A stretch of 64,000 bases of DNA from Candidatus Jettenia sp. (GTDB lineage: Bacteria > Planctomycetota > Brocadiia > Brocadiales > Brocadiaceae), in assembly GCA_021650895.1 (NCBI GenBank), contig CP091278.1, forward strand, positions 1,331,659 through 1,395,658, given 5' to 3'. Under the pieces are notes generated by a model. It had not been told where the DNA came from and did no database searches. It worked only from the letters and a program-made list of their open reading frames with translations. Positions within the stretch are counted from its first letter, which is position 1, and each line of letters begins with the position of its first letter. Shown piece by piece: positions 8,946 through 18,028 of the stretch. The position numbers were made by a program, and so were the translations under genes.

Positions 8946-9923
8946 ATGGTACACAAATACCGTAACACGTTTCGATATCGAAATTTCACGGTAGTACTTT
9001 GGTTCATCCTTTCACTTCCCTCTCAAATCTTATACCACATACCCAAAACGATTGCCGCAGAAAATACTGTTCTTATTATTCGAAGTCAATCAATTGCAGC
9101 CTACAATGAAGCAATCAAAGGTTTTGAAGAAGGATGCAAAGGGAAGAATATCTCTATACAAGCGCTGTATGATTTGAAGGGAAATTTAGAGGAGGGCAAG
9201 AAAGTTATTCGAGATCTGAAAGAAAATAAGACGAAACCCGATCTTATCTTAGCAGTAGGTATCCTTGCTGCAACCATTGTAAAAGATCAATTTACGGATA
9301 TACCGATCATATTTTGTATGGTTATCAACCATGAACGCTTTAATTTACAGGGAGCCAATATTACCGGCATCTCTTCTGAGGCATCGGTAGAAAACCAATT
9401 TACTGTTCTTAAGGAATTTCTCGGCACCCATAAGAATATAGGGGTTATTTACGATCCAATGAAAACGAAAGAGATTATTTCGGAGGCCAGCCGTATTGCA
9501 AAAAAGTTTGAATTTAATCTTATTACGGCACAAATCAGGTCAGACAGAGAAGTAGCTTTCGCATTAAACACGATGTTGAAAAAAATTGATGCGTTATGGA
9601 TAATCCCTGATGGTACCGTAATTACCAAAGAATCGCTCGAAGCCTTGTTGAAAGGGGCACAGAAACAGCATCTTCCTACCTTCTGCACATCTAGTGCAAT
9701 TGTAAAGGCAGGGGCATTAATCTCTGTCTCGACAGATTATATCCATACAGGTATCCAGGCAGCGAAGATGGCGCAAACATTATTAAACAGCCCGGAGGTT
9801 ATTTCATTGGGTGTTCAACAGCCGGATAAGTTAAAGTTAACCTTAAATACCCAAACGGCAGAAAAAATCGGGATAGACCTTGCATCTATCCAAATGGGTC
9901 CGGATGTAGTCTTTTACCCATAA
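8946..9923 (+). CDS. ABC-type substrate-binding protein (ABC_sub_bind / TrpX-like family)
   Basis: 325 residues with an N-terminal signal sequence (about 15-37) followed by the two-lobed fold of the ABC_sub_bind family, with typical segments KPDLILAVGILAATIVKD, IPIIFCMVINHE, KNIGVIYDP, ALWIIPDGTVIT and HLPTFCTSSAIVKAGALIS. No permease or ATPase follows. Instead it is 21 bases upstream of a membrane histidine kinase, which suggests it acts as a periplasmic ligand sensor for that kinase rather than in transport (inference from order). Confidence 0.85.
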   Translation: MVHKYRNTFRYRNFTVVLWFILSLPSQILYHIPKTIAAENTVLIIRSQSIAAYNEAIKGFEEGCKGKNISIQALYDLKGNLEEGKKVIRDLKENKTKPDLILAVGILAATIVKDQFTDIPIIFCMVINHERFNLQGANITGISSEASVENQFTVLKEFLGTHKNIGVIYDPMKTKEIISEASRIAKKFEFNLITAQIRSDREVAFALNTMLKKIDALWIIPDGTVITKESLEALLKGAQKQHLPTFCTSSAIVKAGALISVSTDYIHTGIQAAKMAQTLLNSPEVISLGVQQPDKLKLTLNTQTAEKIGIDLASIQMGPDVVFYP

Positions 9924-9944
9924 TCGTTTTTTAGTTGGAAATGC

Positions 9945-11645
9945 ATGATGAGTATCCGTACAAAACTTATTCTCTTTATAAGCACACTGATAATCATTAT
10001 TGGAGCGCTCAGTTGTCTCTTCTTCCTTGTCAATTCGAAAAAGCAGCAAGAAGATGCGCTGAGAAGGTTCGGTATCTCTCTTATTATGCTGTTTGCCCAG
10101 GATGACGAGGTAAAACATGCGTTGAGTTACACACAACCTGCATTCTTAGACGCCCCTATTAAAAGAATAAAGGCGCTTGATACCGAAGGGGAAATTGGTT
10201 ATTTGCGTATATCAAATACTCAAAAAATTATGGTTGAAGAAAAAGCTCCCTGGATTACTGCTGATATGGAAAAAATTCCCATAGGAGATACTATTCAAAG
10301 CCCTGGCGTATCGTTTACCGATCGGATGTGGACAAGAGGCGGTATACGGTACATTGATTCTTCCCGGAACCCCGATATATTGATCACGAATAACATCGTT
10401 ATCTCTTCAATACATGAATTTTACGATTTTTCACTTCCTATCATTGAGAAACATACATTTTCAGAGGAAGAATTTGCTGCACAGATCTTAGGTGAAGCTG
10501 ATGTCGTTAAAGAAGATAGACACATTCTGGGATTTATACAAATCGGATTATCCCGGCATAAGTTACATGAAAGGATTCATGCAATCGTTCGAAGAAGCAT
10601 TATTCCCATGGGGATAACAATCATTGCAGGAGGAGTGTGTATTACCTTCTTTCTCACCAAATACATTATTTCTCCAATAAAACACATGGCAAATATCACA
10701 CTCGACATCGCAAAAGGAAATCTTACCCGTACGGTAGATATCCGTTCTAAAGATGAAATTGGTCAATTATCTATAAATTTTAATCAAATGACCAAGGCCC
10801 TGAAGAATTCCTATGATGAAAAAGAAAAAATTATGGTACAACTACGGGAGCATATTACTAATTTATTTCAAACAAACAAAGAATTAACGAAAATAAATGA
10901 ACAATTAAACGATGCGCAGGAACGTTTGGTGCGTTCAGAGAAATTGGCTGTCATTGGTAAATTAGCATCGGGCATTGGACATGAGCTGCGAAATCCGCTC
11001 GGTTGCATTAAAAATGCACTTTTCTCTATAAAAAAGAAAACCTTACCTATCGGGATGTTTCCTGATAATCAAAGAATAAACCAATTAATAGAAATTGTTG
11101 AAAAAGAGACTGAACGAAGTATAAAAATTGTAAATGATTTACTAGAATTTTCAAGAACTACAAAACCTACCGTGTCCCCTACAAATATTCATTCTCTTAT
11201 TGAATCTTCTCTTTCAAGACTTACTATCCCTGAAAAAATTAAACGAACTGTGCATATAGAAGAACCTCTACCATTAATAGCAGTTGATGCAACCCAAATC
11301 GAACAGGTATTTATCAACCTGATTCAAAATGCGTGTGATGCTATGCCTATGGGTGGACTCTTAACTATTCATGCACAAAAAGAAAACAGTTCTTTAACCG
11401 TTACCTTTACCGATACCGGATATGGTATTCCCGATACTATTAAAAATAAGATATTTGACCCTCTTTTTACTACAAAGCCGAAAGGGATGGGATTAGGGTT
11501 GGCTATCAGCTTCAATATTATACAAAGACATGGTGGAAATATTGACTTAAAGAGTAAAGAAGGGGAAGGGACCAGTTTTATTGTTACATTACCTACAGAA
11601 AAAGCTAGTGGAACAAAAATCCAGACAACAACATACGTTACCTAA
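9945..11645 (+). CDS. Membrane sensor histidine kinase (HAMP, HisKA, HATPase)
   Basis: 566 residues: a membrane helix at about 7-27, a periplasmic region of about 190 residues, a second helix near 215-235, a HAMP domain (SPIKHMANITLDIAKGNLTR), a coiled linker, then the phosphoacceptor H-box GIGHELRNPLG, the N-box FINLIQNACDAM, G1 DTGYGIP, F-box FDPLFTTKP and G2 GMGLGLAIS. All kinase motifs are intact. It sits between the binding protein and a response regulator on the same strand, forming one signalling operon. Confidence 0.93.
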   Translation: MMSIRTKLILFISTLIIIIGALSCLFFLVNSKKQQEDALRRFGISLIMLFAQDDEVKHALSYTQPAFLDAPIKRIKALDTEGEIGYLRISNTQKIMVEEKAPWITADMEKIPIGDTIQSPGVSFTDRMWTRGGIRYIDSSRNPDILITNNIVISSIHEFYDFSLPIIEKHTFSEEEFAAQILGEADVVKEDRHILGFIQIGLSRHKLHERIHAIVRRSIIPMGITIIAGGVCITFFLTKYIISPIKHMANITLDIAKGNLTRTVDIRSKDEIGQLSINFNQMTKALKNSYDEKEKIMVQLREHITNLFQTNKELTKINEQLNDAQERLVRSEKLAVIGKLASGIGHELRNPLGCIKNALFSIKKKTLPIGMFPDNQRINQLIEIVEKETERSIKIVNDLLEFSRTTKPTVSPTNIHSLIESSLSRLTIPEKIKRTVHIEEPLPLIAVDATQIEQVFINLIQNACDAMPMGGLLTIHAQKENSSLTVTFTDTGYGIPDTIKNKIFDPLFTTKPKGMGLGLAISFNIIQRHGGNIDLKSKEGEGTSFIVTLPTEKASGTKIQTTTYVT

Positions 11646-11697
11646 AAATTGATGGCAATTATGGCTTTTCTTAAAACTTAATACACAGATACCTAAT

Positions 11698-12846
11698 ATG
11701 GCATATGAAGCATTGAATAAAATTTGTATCATGCTGGTGGATGATGACCTCTCCGTCCTGCAAACAACTGCAATAATTTTAGAAGAAGAAGGCTATACTA
11801 TTGTAACTTGCTGTGGAGGAAAAGAGGCTATCGGTAAACTGAATGACACGATCTTTACGGTAATACTCGACATCAATATGCCGGATATGTCTGGCCTGGA
11901 AGTTTTTGAGATTATGAAATCGAGAAACCAATACCTTCCCATCATTTTTCATACAGGCTATGGTGAGAAAGAAAAAAGAACTGATATCCGTAAACATTTT
12001 CGGCCACATGCTTATGTGGTTAAGGGCAGCGACCCGGAGCAATTACTCGATACCGTTGCTGGTGCAGTCGAATCGTACAAGAATATCCTGGAAAATGTTA
12101 CCCTAAATAATGCCCTTAAGGAGCGAAACGCATTAATTGAGGAATTCAACCGTTCCCTGGAAGATAAAGTAAAAAGGCAGGTGGAAGAAATTCAAAGAAC
12201 AAGCCGCCTGAAAAGGTATGTCTCTCCGCAAATTGCTGACACTATCATCTCGAGCGGAAGCGATAAATATCTAATTAGCGCCCGAAAATTATTGACAATA
12301 TGTTTTGCCGATCTAAAAGGTTTTACCGAAGCCAGTGAGAGCATGGAACCAGAGGATACAGTAAACTTATTAAATGAATATTTCGCAGAGATGACCACCA
12401 TCATTTTCAGGTACGGAGGTACACTTGATAAATTCATGGGAGATGGTATCCTTATTTTTTTTGGTGATCCTATCTACTGTGACGATCATGATGAAAAGGC
12501 AGTCAGAATGGCCATCGATATGCGCGATAAAGTACAGGAATTACGGAAAAATTGGCTTAAGAATGGCTGCAATATTGATATATGCTTCGGTATAAATACC
12601 GGATATGTCACGGTTGGAAATGTCGGATCATCAATCCAAATGAACTACACCGTTATAGGCCACAGGGTTAATATTGCCCACAGACTCCAATTGGAAGCGA
12701 AAGCGGGGCAAATCTTAATCACAGCACGTACACTTGCGGGAATAGAAAATCTGGTAGAAACAGAGGAAATAAAAAATGTAAAACGCAAGGGGATTATTAA
12801 GCCTATAAATGTATATAATGTAATAAGATACAAAAAGATTCTATAA
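11698..12846 (+). CDS. Response regulator with class III adenylate/guanylate cyclase output domain
   Basis: 382 residues. The receiver domain (about 9-125) has the acidic pocket MLVDDD and phosphoacceptor LDINMPDMSG. A coiled segment (about 135-170) leads to a class III nucleotide cyclase catalytic domain (about 190-370), with metal-binding aspartates in CFADLKGFT and KFMGDGILIFFG and the transition-state region NTGYVTVGNVGS. The position that usually reads IGDxVN reads IGHRVN, so the purine-specifying residue differs from textbook adenylate cyclases and cAMP versus cGMP is uncertain. Likely target of the kinase 52 bases upstream. Confidence 0.92.
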   Translation: MAYEALNKICIMLVDDDLSVLQTTAIILEEEGYTIVTCCGGKEAIGKLNDTIFTVILDINMPDMSGLEVFEIMKSRNQYLPIIFHTGYGEKEKRTDIRKHFRPHAYVVKGSDPEQLLDTVAGAVESYKNILENVTLNNALKERNALIEEFNRSLEDKVKRQVEEIQRTSRLKRYVSPQIADTIISSGSDKYLISARKLLTICFADLKGFTEASESMEPEDTVNLLNEYFAEMTTIIFRYGGTLDKFMGDGILIFFGDPIYCDDHDEKAVRMAIDMRDKVQELRKNWLKNGCNIDICFGINTGYVTVGNVGSSIQMNYTVIGHRVNIAHRLQLEAKAGQILITARTLAGIENLVETEEIKNVKRKGIIKPINVYNVIRYKKIL

Positions 12847-12916
12847 TCATTTCACCCCTTCGGGGTTGTTCATCATGGTTGTTCACACCTATAATCATGT
12901 CAGCCCTTCGGGCTTG
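12842..12916. terminator. Two tandem UUCG-tetraloop hairpins between convergent genes
   Basis: ACCCCTTCGGGGT at 12854-12866 and AGCCCTTCGGGCT at 12902-12914 are stable cUUCGg-loop hairpins, each preceded by the direct repeat TATAATCAT. They lie between the convergent cyclase and coaB genes, where a bidirectional terminator is expected. There is no strong U-tract, so they could instead be a short REP-like repeat. Confidence 0.5.
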
Positions 12917-13009
12917 AAGTATCGTAATTAATGATTGAAAACCGAACGGCATATATCGGAGAAGAGGCATGTGCTCATCTGGCTGTTTGAGAATGGAGAA
13001 TTCAAAAAA

Positions 13010-13720
13010 TTAGGTATTGATATTCAACCGTTTCGATATCACATCCATGAGATTTTTTGATATGTCTTGTTTGGTCTCACATTCAGATTCGACCTTTTTA
13101 TAAGAGTTAATCAAATAAGCATGATGCTTATCCCCTTCAATCTCATCCTGATTATTAGCCACAACAAAGTCCGCACCACTCTCTATCAGGGAGGCATATG
13201 CCCTTTCAACAAGTTCATCTCTCGATAGACCTACCTCTAACTTAAACCCTATTAAAAGAGTATCTGGCCATAATGATCGTATGAGTTTTATTACCTTTGG
13301 AGTTTTTGTTAAATGTATTGTTAGTTTATCCCTGCGAGAGGATAGTTTACCTTCGCTATGCTTTTCAGGAATATAATCCAGCACCGCCATAGCATGTATA
13401 ATAGTATCAAATGACTCTCCTTTTAAGCTTCCCTGAATTGTCATTATCAGATCTTCAATTGTCTCAATCTCAATAAGGGTAAGACGGCAAGCATATTCTT
13501 TACTCAATAATGTGCTATCGGGAATTATACTTCCCGTTCCATAAATAAAGGTAACCAAAGCATTCCTTTTGAGAGCTTCGGTTGCAATAACCGCTCCCAA
13601 CTTACCGGTAGATTTATTACTAATATATCTTACAGCATCTATATAACCTCTCATTGGCCCGGAAGTTATCATGATACTTTTTCCTTCCAAATCACCATAT
13701 CCTTTACACTTTTCCACCAT
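13010..13720 (-). CDS. coaB: Phosphopantothenate-cysteine ligase (stand-alone CoaB domain)
   Basis: 236 residues matching the C-terminal (ligase) half of bifunctional CoaBC: SIMITSGPMRGYIDAVRYISNKSTGKLGAVIATEA at the N-terminus, AVLDYIP in the middle, then KLTIHLTKTPKVI and LIGFKLEVG and ADFVVANN. It joins phosphopantothenate and cysteine in coenzyme A synthesis. The flavin-dependent decarboxylase half (CoaC) is absent from the protein and from the surroundings, so the two activities are split in this organism or CoaC lies elsewhere. Confidence 0.85.
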   Translation of the reverse strand: MVEKCKGYGDLEGKSIMITSGPMRGYIDAVRYISNKSTGKLGAVIATEALKRNALVTFIYGTGSIIPDSTLLSKEYACRLTLIEIETIEDLIMTIQGSLKGESFDTIIHAMAVLDYIPEKHSEGKLSSRRDKLTIHLTKTPKVIKLIRSLWPDTLLIGFKLEVGLSRDELVERAYASLIESGADFVVANNQDEIEGDKHHAYLINSYKKVESECETKQDISKNLMDVISKRLNINT

Positions 13721-13876
13721 CGAACCTAACTCTTAATCCCCTTCTGTAGTATTAACCTGTAAAAAAACTTCTTTTTTTTGTAAGTTTTTCTTTGTATCCT
13801 TTGTGTGCTTTGTGGTTAAACTCTTTTTGGTTGCAGCTTTGCTGCACGATGCATCTTCCTGTTATTTGCAAAAATT

Positions 13877-14302
13877 TCATATGATTCTAATATTTTCTTC
13901 AATATATTGCAATAATAAGACACTATAGGATACGAATAAGGGATTGGGTTTTGGTATAGGTAAAGGCAAAGGTGGTGGTGTTGGTGGAGACGGAGGAGAG
14001 TGTACTTGTGCTAATGCTCGTAGTAATATCGCATTGTTATATAAATTTAGATGTTTAACATGTATGGGGATATTTTTACTACAAACAGCTACATCATCTC
14101 TCAATTGCTCATCGCTATTAACTTTCCCCACACAATCCTCTGACTTTACAGGAAGATTATAAGAACTCTCCATTGAAATTCTCGAGGCAACCCATGCTGA
14201 TGTGCCATAAGAGGTACATGCAACAAACAGTGAAAGTAAAACCATTCTATTTAAAAATACGTAAAAACCTGATTTGGCAAAGCTAAAAAGTACCTTTCTC
14301 AT
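13877..14302 (-). CDS. Small secreted protein with proline-rich C-terminal stretch, function unknown
   Basis: 141 residues: an N-terminal hydrophobic signal (about 9-35) with a following Ser-rich stretch, two scattered cysteines, and a proline-rich segment (PPSPPTPPPLPLPIPKP) near the C-terminus. The proline stretch is encoded by a purine/pyrimidine-biased tract. No known domain is recognised. It is isolated between coaB and a degenerate insertion-sequence region, and may be a real exported protein or a decayed gene. Confidence 0.4.
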   Translation of the reverse strand: MRKVLFSFAKSGFYVFLNRMVLLSLFVACTSYGTSAWVASRISMESSYNLPVKSEDCVGKVNSDEQLRDDVAVCSKNIPIHVKHLNLYNNAILLRALAQVHSPPSPPTPPPLPLPIPKPNPLFVSYSVLLLQYIEENIRII

Positions 14303-14639
14303 ACATTTACCTCTCTTTCTCTAAGCTTTTTATTAAAAAATTAGGATAAGTTATTCAAAATGAATGTTGAATCATATTGGTAGTGTTTACAAGGGATAAG
14401 CAGTTACCAATCATGAAACAAGTGCGTTCTAATTATGCAAATACTTAGCCATATCTATCAATTTTGTACCTTCTTTTGAGTAATTATTTTTATAAAAACA
14501 AAAAAGCCTTACAACTTACATTCAAGAGGTTTTTATGAGGAGAGGTAAAATTTAATTGATTTTTCCGGAGGATAGAGTAATTTACCTGGTAAAAGCATTC
14601 AGAAAAGAAAGGAAAAAGGTATGCCAGCGCCGGTGTTTT

Positions 14640-14950
14640 GAAGAAAACCCAGTAGAGTCTCTCACAAAGGAGACAAAAGCTGAATAAATTTATTCTGGTG
14701 ACTAATACAGAGATTCTAAAAGGTATACAAGGGGACAATCTTCTGTGGAGATAAACTTTAAATGGGCTAAGAATCCTGCGGCAGCAGCCCCTATCTTGCT
14801 AAAGAACCCAAGAGGATTGCAGTATTAGGATTCGTTTATCTGGTAGCTCTTATGGTGTATATTTTCATGCAACGGCAGATAAGGCAGATAAGATAGTCAC
14901 TGAAAAGGGCACAGAAGAGCATACCAGGTAATAAGGGGCTTACCGATAAT
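14640..14950 (+). pseudogene. Degenerate IS1634-like transposase C-terminal remnant
   Basis: Reading on the plus strand across at least one frameshift gives KFILVTNTEILKGIQGD, then NFKWAKNPAAAAPILLKNP, then KRIAVLGFVYLVALMVYIFMQ. The order and spacing match the C-terminal third of IS1634-family transposases, where a [A/V]TN strand, a RFLK-type segment, and a hydrophobic LGF-[LV]YL-ALLVY block occur. Stops and frameshifts show it is dead. No intact copy is in the window. Confidence 0.6.
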
Positions 14951-15050
14951 CCAATAGGGAGAGTATTGTTTCAGAATATGAATGGAATATCTGTGGTTGT
15001 TATTTCCCTGGGTAAATCTCTCCTTAAGTAGATTACTCATTTTACACAAC

Positions 15051-15241
15051 TACTACACTGTCAACTTAATTTACCATAATAGACTCTCTCGTATGTGTCA
15101 TTGCGAGGGGTATTTTCCCGAAGTAATCTCTTTTGAAATGTCCAGGGGGATTGCTTCGGACAATACCCTCGCAATGACACAGCCCCATGCAGTTGAACCG
15201 ATACAAATCGTATTATCATGAATTATATTGACAGTGTACTA
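15051..15241. repeat. Nested inverted repeat with palindromic core
   Basis: Outer arms TACTACACTGTCAACTTAAT (15051) and the complement of the segment ending TTGACAGTGTACTA (about 15241) match over about 23 bp with four mismatches. Inside, 15095-15180 is an inverted repeat with ends GTGTCATTGCGAGG and complement, plus inner AAGTAATC/GATTGCTT arms. It is non-coding and resembles a small MITE or repetitive palindrome. Confidence 0.65.
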
Positions 15242-15303
15242 CATACGGATATCCTGAATTATTTATTTCGCCTTTGATGCCACAATCTATCAACCATTAA
15301 AAA

Positions 15304-16563
15304 CTATTTCTTCTGTTTAAGAAGAAAAATCTCTCGAATATCAGGTAAAATAATTGAAATTTTAGTATACTTCCCTTCAATACTATCAATAGTAAGTTTA
15401 CCACCGTGGTCATTCACAATTGCATGAGACAGATACTTAGCCCTAATCCCATTCTCTGTTATATAGGAAGGTATGCCAGTACCGTGATTATAAAAAGTAG
15501 TTTTTACAAATTTATGCTCATGTATAGTTATTTCTTCAGCCAGGATCTCGATAATTTTATTACCATGTGATTTTGGATATTTTTGGTTCAGGGCATATCG
15601 TGCATTACTGATAAGATTCATGAAGACTTCCTGAATTTCTTGGAGATTTACGAGTATTTTTGGCAAATTATTAGGAATATCCAGCTTTATTTTTATACAA
15701 TCTTTTTGTAATTGTGTTCCTGTAAGGGTAAGAATATCAGATACTATTTCATGTATACTGGCCATAGTTTTCTCTTTTACATCACTGCCTCGAGCAAAAG
15801 AAAGAAGTTTGCTAACGATATTCGCTATGCGGTCTCCTTCCTTGATAATCCGGCTAGCAAGATTTTTTTCTCTGCTTCCTTCACGGCTTTTATTCAATAA
15901 AATCTGGGCACAATTAATAACACCCGTTATGGGATTATTGATTTCGTGGGCAACACCTGTTGCTAGTTCACCTAAGAGTGCTAAATGTCTCGATCGTTCA
16001 GTATCCTTTTCAAGCTTTACCCTTTCAACCATATCTAAAGCAGTGCCTAAGATACCAATAATGTCCCCCTTTTCGTCTTTTACAGGAACCTTAATTGTAT
16101 AGAAAATTAATTCCTGTCCATCTTTCCAATATCTCCGTTCTTTATCTTTTCTTTGTCCCGATCTTATAACTTCCTTATCATATTCTCTATACTCTTTAGC
16201 AATATCCTTAGGGAAAAAATCGTAGTCCGTTTTACCTACAATTTCCTCTGTTTTTATATGTAAGTATCTGGCAAAGTTCTCATTACAAAATAGGTAGATT
16301 GATCTTTTATCCTTATAGAATATTTTTACTGGAAGATTCTCATGGAGTAATTTGCATTTATTTTCACTTATAAGGAACACTTCCTTTTTATATTTCTGCG
16401 TTTCCCATATATTTTGATATTCATATAATTTATTAATTATTTTCTTAATACTTTCAGTGAATTCATCTGGAACGTTATTACTATTTTCTGCTAATAATTT
16501 TTCAGTCTGCTTGAGCAATTTGTTAGTTTGCTTAAACTCATTTTGTGTACAAGCATCATTCAT
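15304..16563 (-). CDS. PAS-domain sensor histidine kinase with a damaged ATP-binding lid
   Basis: 419 residues, no membrane helix. An N-terminal coiled region and a PAS domain (about 70-185; FYKDKRSIYLFCNENFARYL, GKTDYDFFP) precede the H-box GVAHEINNPITG (H206) and the N-box FMNLISNARYAL. The G1-type motif is NHGTGIP, but the F-box is missing and the frame then reads ENGIRAKYLSHAIVNDHGG. The adjacent frame of the same DNA encodes MGLGLSIC, the expected G2 box, just before HAIVNDHGG. A deletion that removed the F-box plus a 2-base insertion (TC) after TGT would explain this. ATP binding is therefore doubtful. Confidence 0.85.
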   Translation of the reverse strand: MNDACTQNEFKQTNKLLKQTEKLLAENSNNVPDEFTESIKKIINKLYEYQNIWETQKYKKEVFLISENKCKLLHENLPVKIFYKDKRSIYLFCNENFARYLHIKTEEIVGKTDYDFFPKDIAKEYREYDKEVIRSGQRKDKERRYWKDGQELIFYTIKVPVKDEKGDIIGILGTALDMVERVKLEKDTERSRHLALLGELATGVAHEINNPITGVINCAQILLNKSREGSREKNLASRIIKEGDRIANIVSKLLSFARGSDVKEKTMASIHEIVSDILTLTGTQLQKDCIKIKLDIPNNLPKILVNLQEIQEVFMNLISNARYALNQKYPKSHGNKIIEILAEEITIHEHKFVKTTFYNHGTGIPSYITENGIRAKYLSHAIVNDHGGKLTIDSIEGKYTKISIILPDIREIFLLKQKK

Positions 16564-17390
16564 AGTATATTTGAAATCATTACAGGATTAAGCCTTTTCA
16601 GTATCAAATGGACTATCTATTTATTCAATTCTCATCGCAGATATTTATCTTACTGCTTTGATTAATTCTGGAAGCGTTATATTTCCTTATAGATAATGCC
16701 AAAAGCGAAGTAATCAAAAGGAGAAAAAGAGGTTAAAAAATCCAGATTACTATTGCTCTATTTAGTTAAAAACACACTATACGGAATGGAATGAAGTAGT
16801 AAATTATCAGGCTATGGATATTTCTTAGTATTATCTAAGAGTGCTTATAGTATCTTCGCTTTTGGGTAGGACTCAACATCTTTAAGAGGTTATTTTTTGT
16901 TCAACAAAATTTATTTTAGATAGAATTTTTAAAAAAAATTTTTTTTGATACAATATCTGGCTGCTTTGTAATAGTTTTGTAAAAAATATACTTCCCCCGT
17001 AAAGGTTTTAGGAGGATTAAAATCGTATAAATTCTCCATAATAAGCTCATTATATGGCTTTTTACTAAACCCATTTTTTTACTTGTAGCAATGTGCTACT
17101 GCTATACGTCTCGTATTAGAAAGAGCAAGCCTATTCACATGCTCTGTATGATCAATTTTCATAAATAGCTAAGGCACCACAGTATCCTTTATCTTTTTAA
17201 CAGGTCTTCTTAAAGTACTTTTCAATTGGATTCATAATCTACGAAAAAGTTTTAATCTAAAATTATCGCTTTCTTAAAGGTTTTCATTTATTAAGTCATT
17301 TAACATACTGGTTGATTATATAGGATTATATAGAAAATTTCTATTTATTAAACAAAAAAATATAGAAAAATTCTGTATCACAAATAAATT
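16564..17390. other. AT-rich gap of about 830 bp, no gene recognised
   Basis: No frame with a plausible start and family resemblance is visible on either strand. The region should contain the divergent promoters of the kinase (minus strand) and the HTH gene (plus strand), but I cannot pinpoint them. Confidence 0.5.
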
Positions 17391-17876
17391 ATGCAAGATA
17401 TCTTACAAAGAGCATTTAGAGAAGTATTAAAAAAATATATAGAAAGAAAAAAGACTCAAAAAATGAATCAAAAAGATTTTGCAAAAATCATAAAATTATC
17501 GGGAACCGAGCTAAGCAATATATTAACAGGACAAGAAAATATAGGGAAAAAACGATGGAATGATATAGTTGAAAAACTAGGCTCATCATTTGACGTTGAT
17601 GTTAAAAAAAAGGTTGTAGAACTGATAGAAGAATCATTAAAAGAGAAATCTGCAAAATGTAAAACGCAATCTGAATATCTGGGAAAATATAAACCTTTTG
17701 AATTGGAAGAACAAAAATATATTGGTCTATTAATTGAAATTTTCAGAGGCTCAAACAAAAAAAATATAAGAGCCCTTAAAGAGAATATTGGGGCATTTTA
17801 TGATACGCGCAATATAAAAACGGAAACAGAAACAAATGCCATACAAAACAACCATATAAAAAAACCTGCTTGCTGA
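17391..17876 (+). CDS. Lysine-rich HTH (Cro/C1-type) DNA-binding protein
   Basis: 161 residues. Residues about 24-72 (MNQKDFAKIIKLSGTELSNILTG...RWNDIVEKLG) fit a Cro/C1-type helix-turn-helix: an A-K-I-I helix, a short turn, and a recognition helix with TELSNILTG. The rest is charged and has no recognised domain. The codons are strongly A-rich and lysine content is unusually high compared with neighbours, which may indicate acquisition from elsewhere. A strong hairpin terminator follows about 80 bases downstream. Confidence 0.6.
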   Translation: MQDILQRAFREVLKKYIERKKTQKMNQKDFAKIIKLSGTELSNILTGQENIGKKRWNDIVEKLGSSFDVDVKKKVVELIEESLKEKSAKCKTQSEYLGKYKPFELEEQKYIGLLIEIFRGSNKKNIRALKENIGAFYDTRNIKTETETNAIQNNHIKKPAC

Positions 17877-17956
17877 ATTAGCCAAAATGAGAAAATTACT
17901 TTGTTTAAGATGTTGGCGGGGAGAACCCCATGAATGCCATTATGATTAAAAAGTGA

Positions 17957-17995
17957 AAAGCCTTGTTCTTGTGATTATAGAGAACAAGGCTTCTT
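17957..17995. terminator. Bidirectional hairpin terminator between convergent genes
   Basis: GCCTTGTTCT (17960) pairs with AGAACAAGGC (17981-17990), with A-rich sequence on the left and T-rich on the right, between the HTH gene and the ferritin-like gene, which converge here. Confidence 0.8.
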
Positions 17996-18028
17996 ACCAT
18001 ATAACGAGATTACTTCTCTTATTTCCTT

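Larger units (their letters stand above)
14303..15303. other. 1-kb gap without an intact gene
   Basis: The stretch holds the IS1634-like relic (14640-14950) and the nested inverted repeat (15051-15241). The remaining parts are AT-rich and I see no credible coding frame or ribosome-binding site. Confidence 0.6.

Noticed and set aside
12842-12916. Possible riboswitch from the two UUCG hairpins
   Set aside because: They lie downstream of two converging genes, not in a 5' leader.
14490-14738. 82-residue minus-strand open frame
   Set aside because: It runs against the IS1634-like relic on the plus strand and has no family resemblance.
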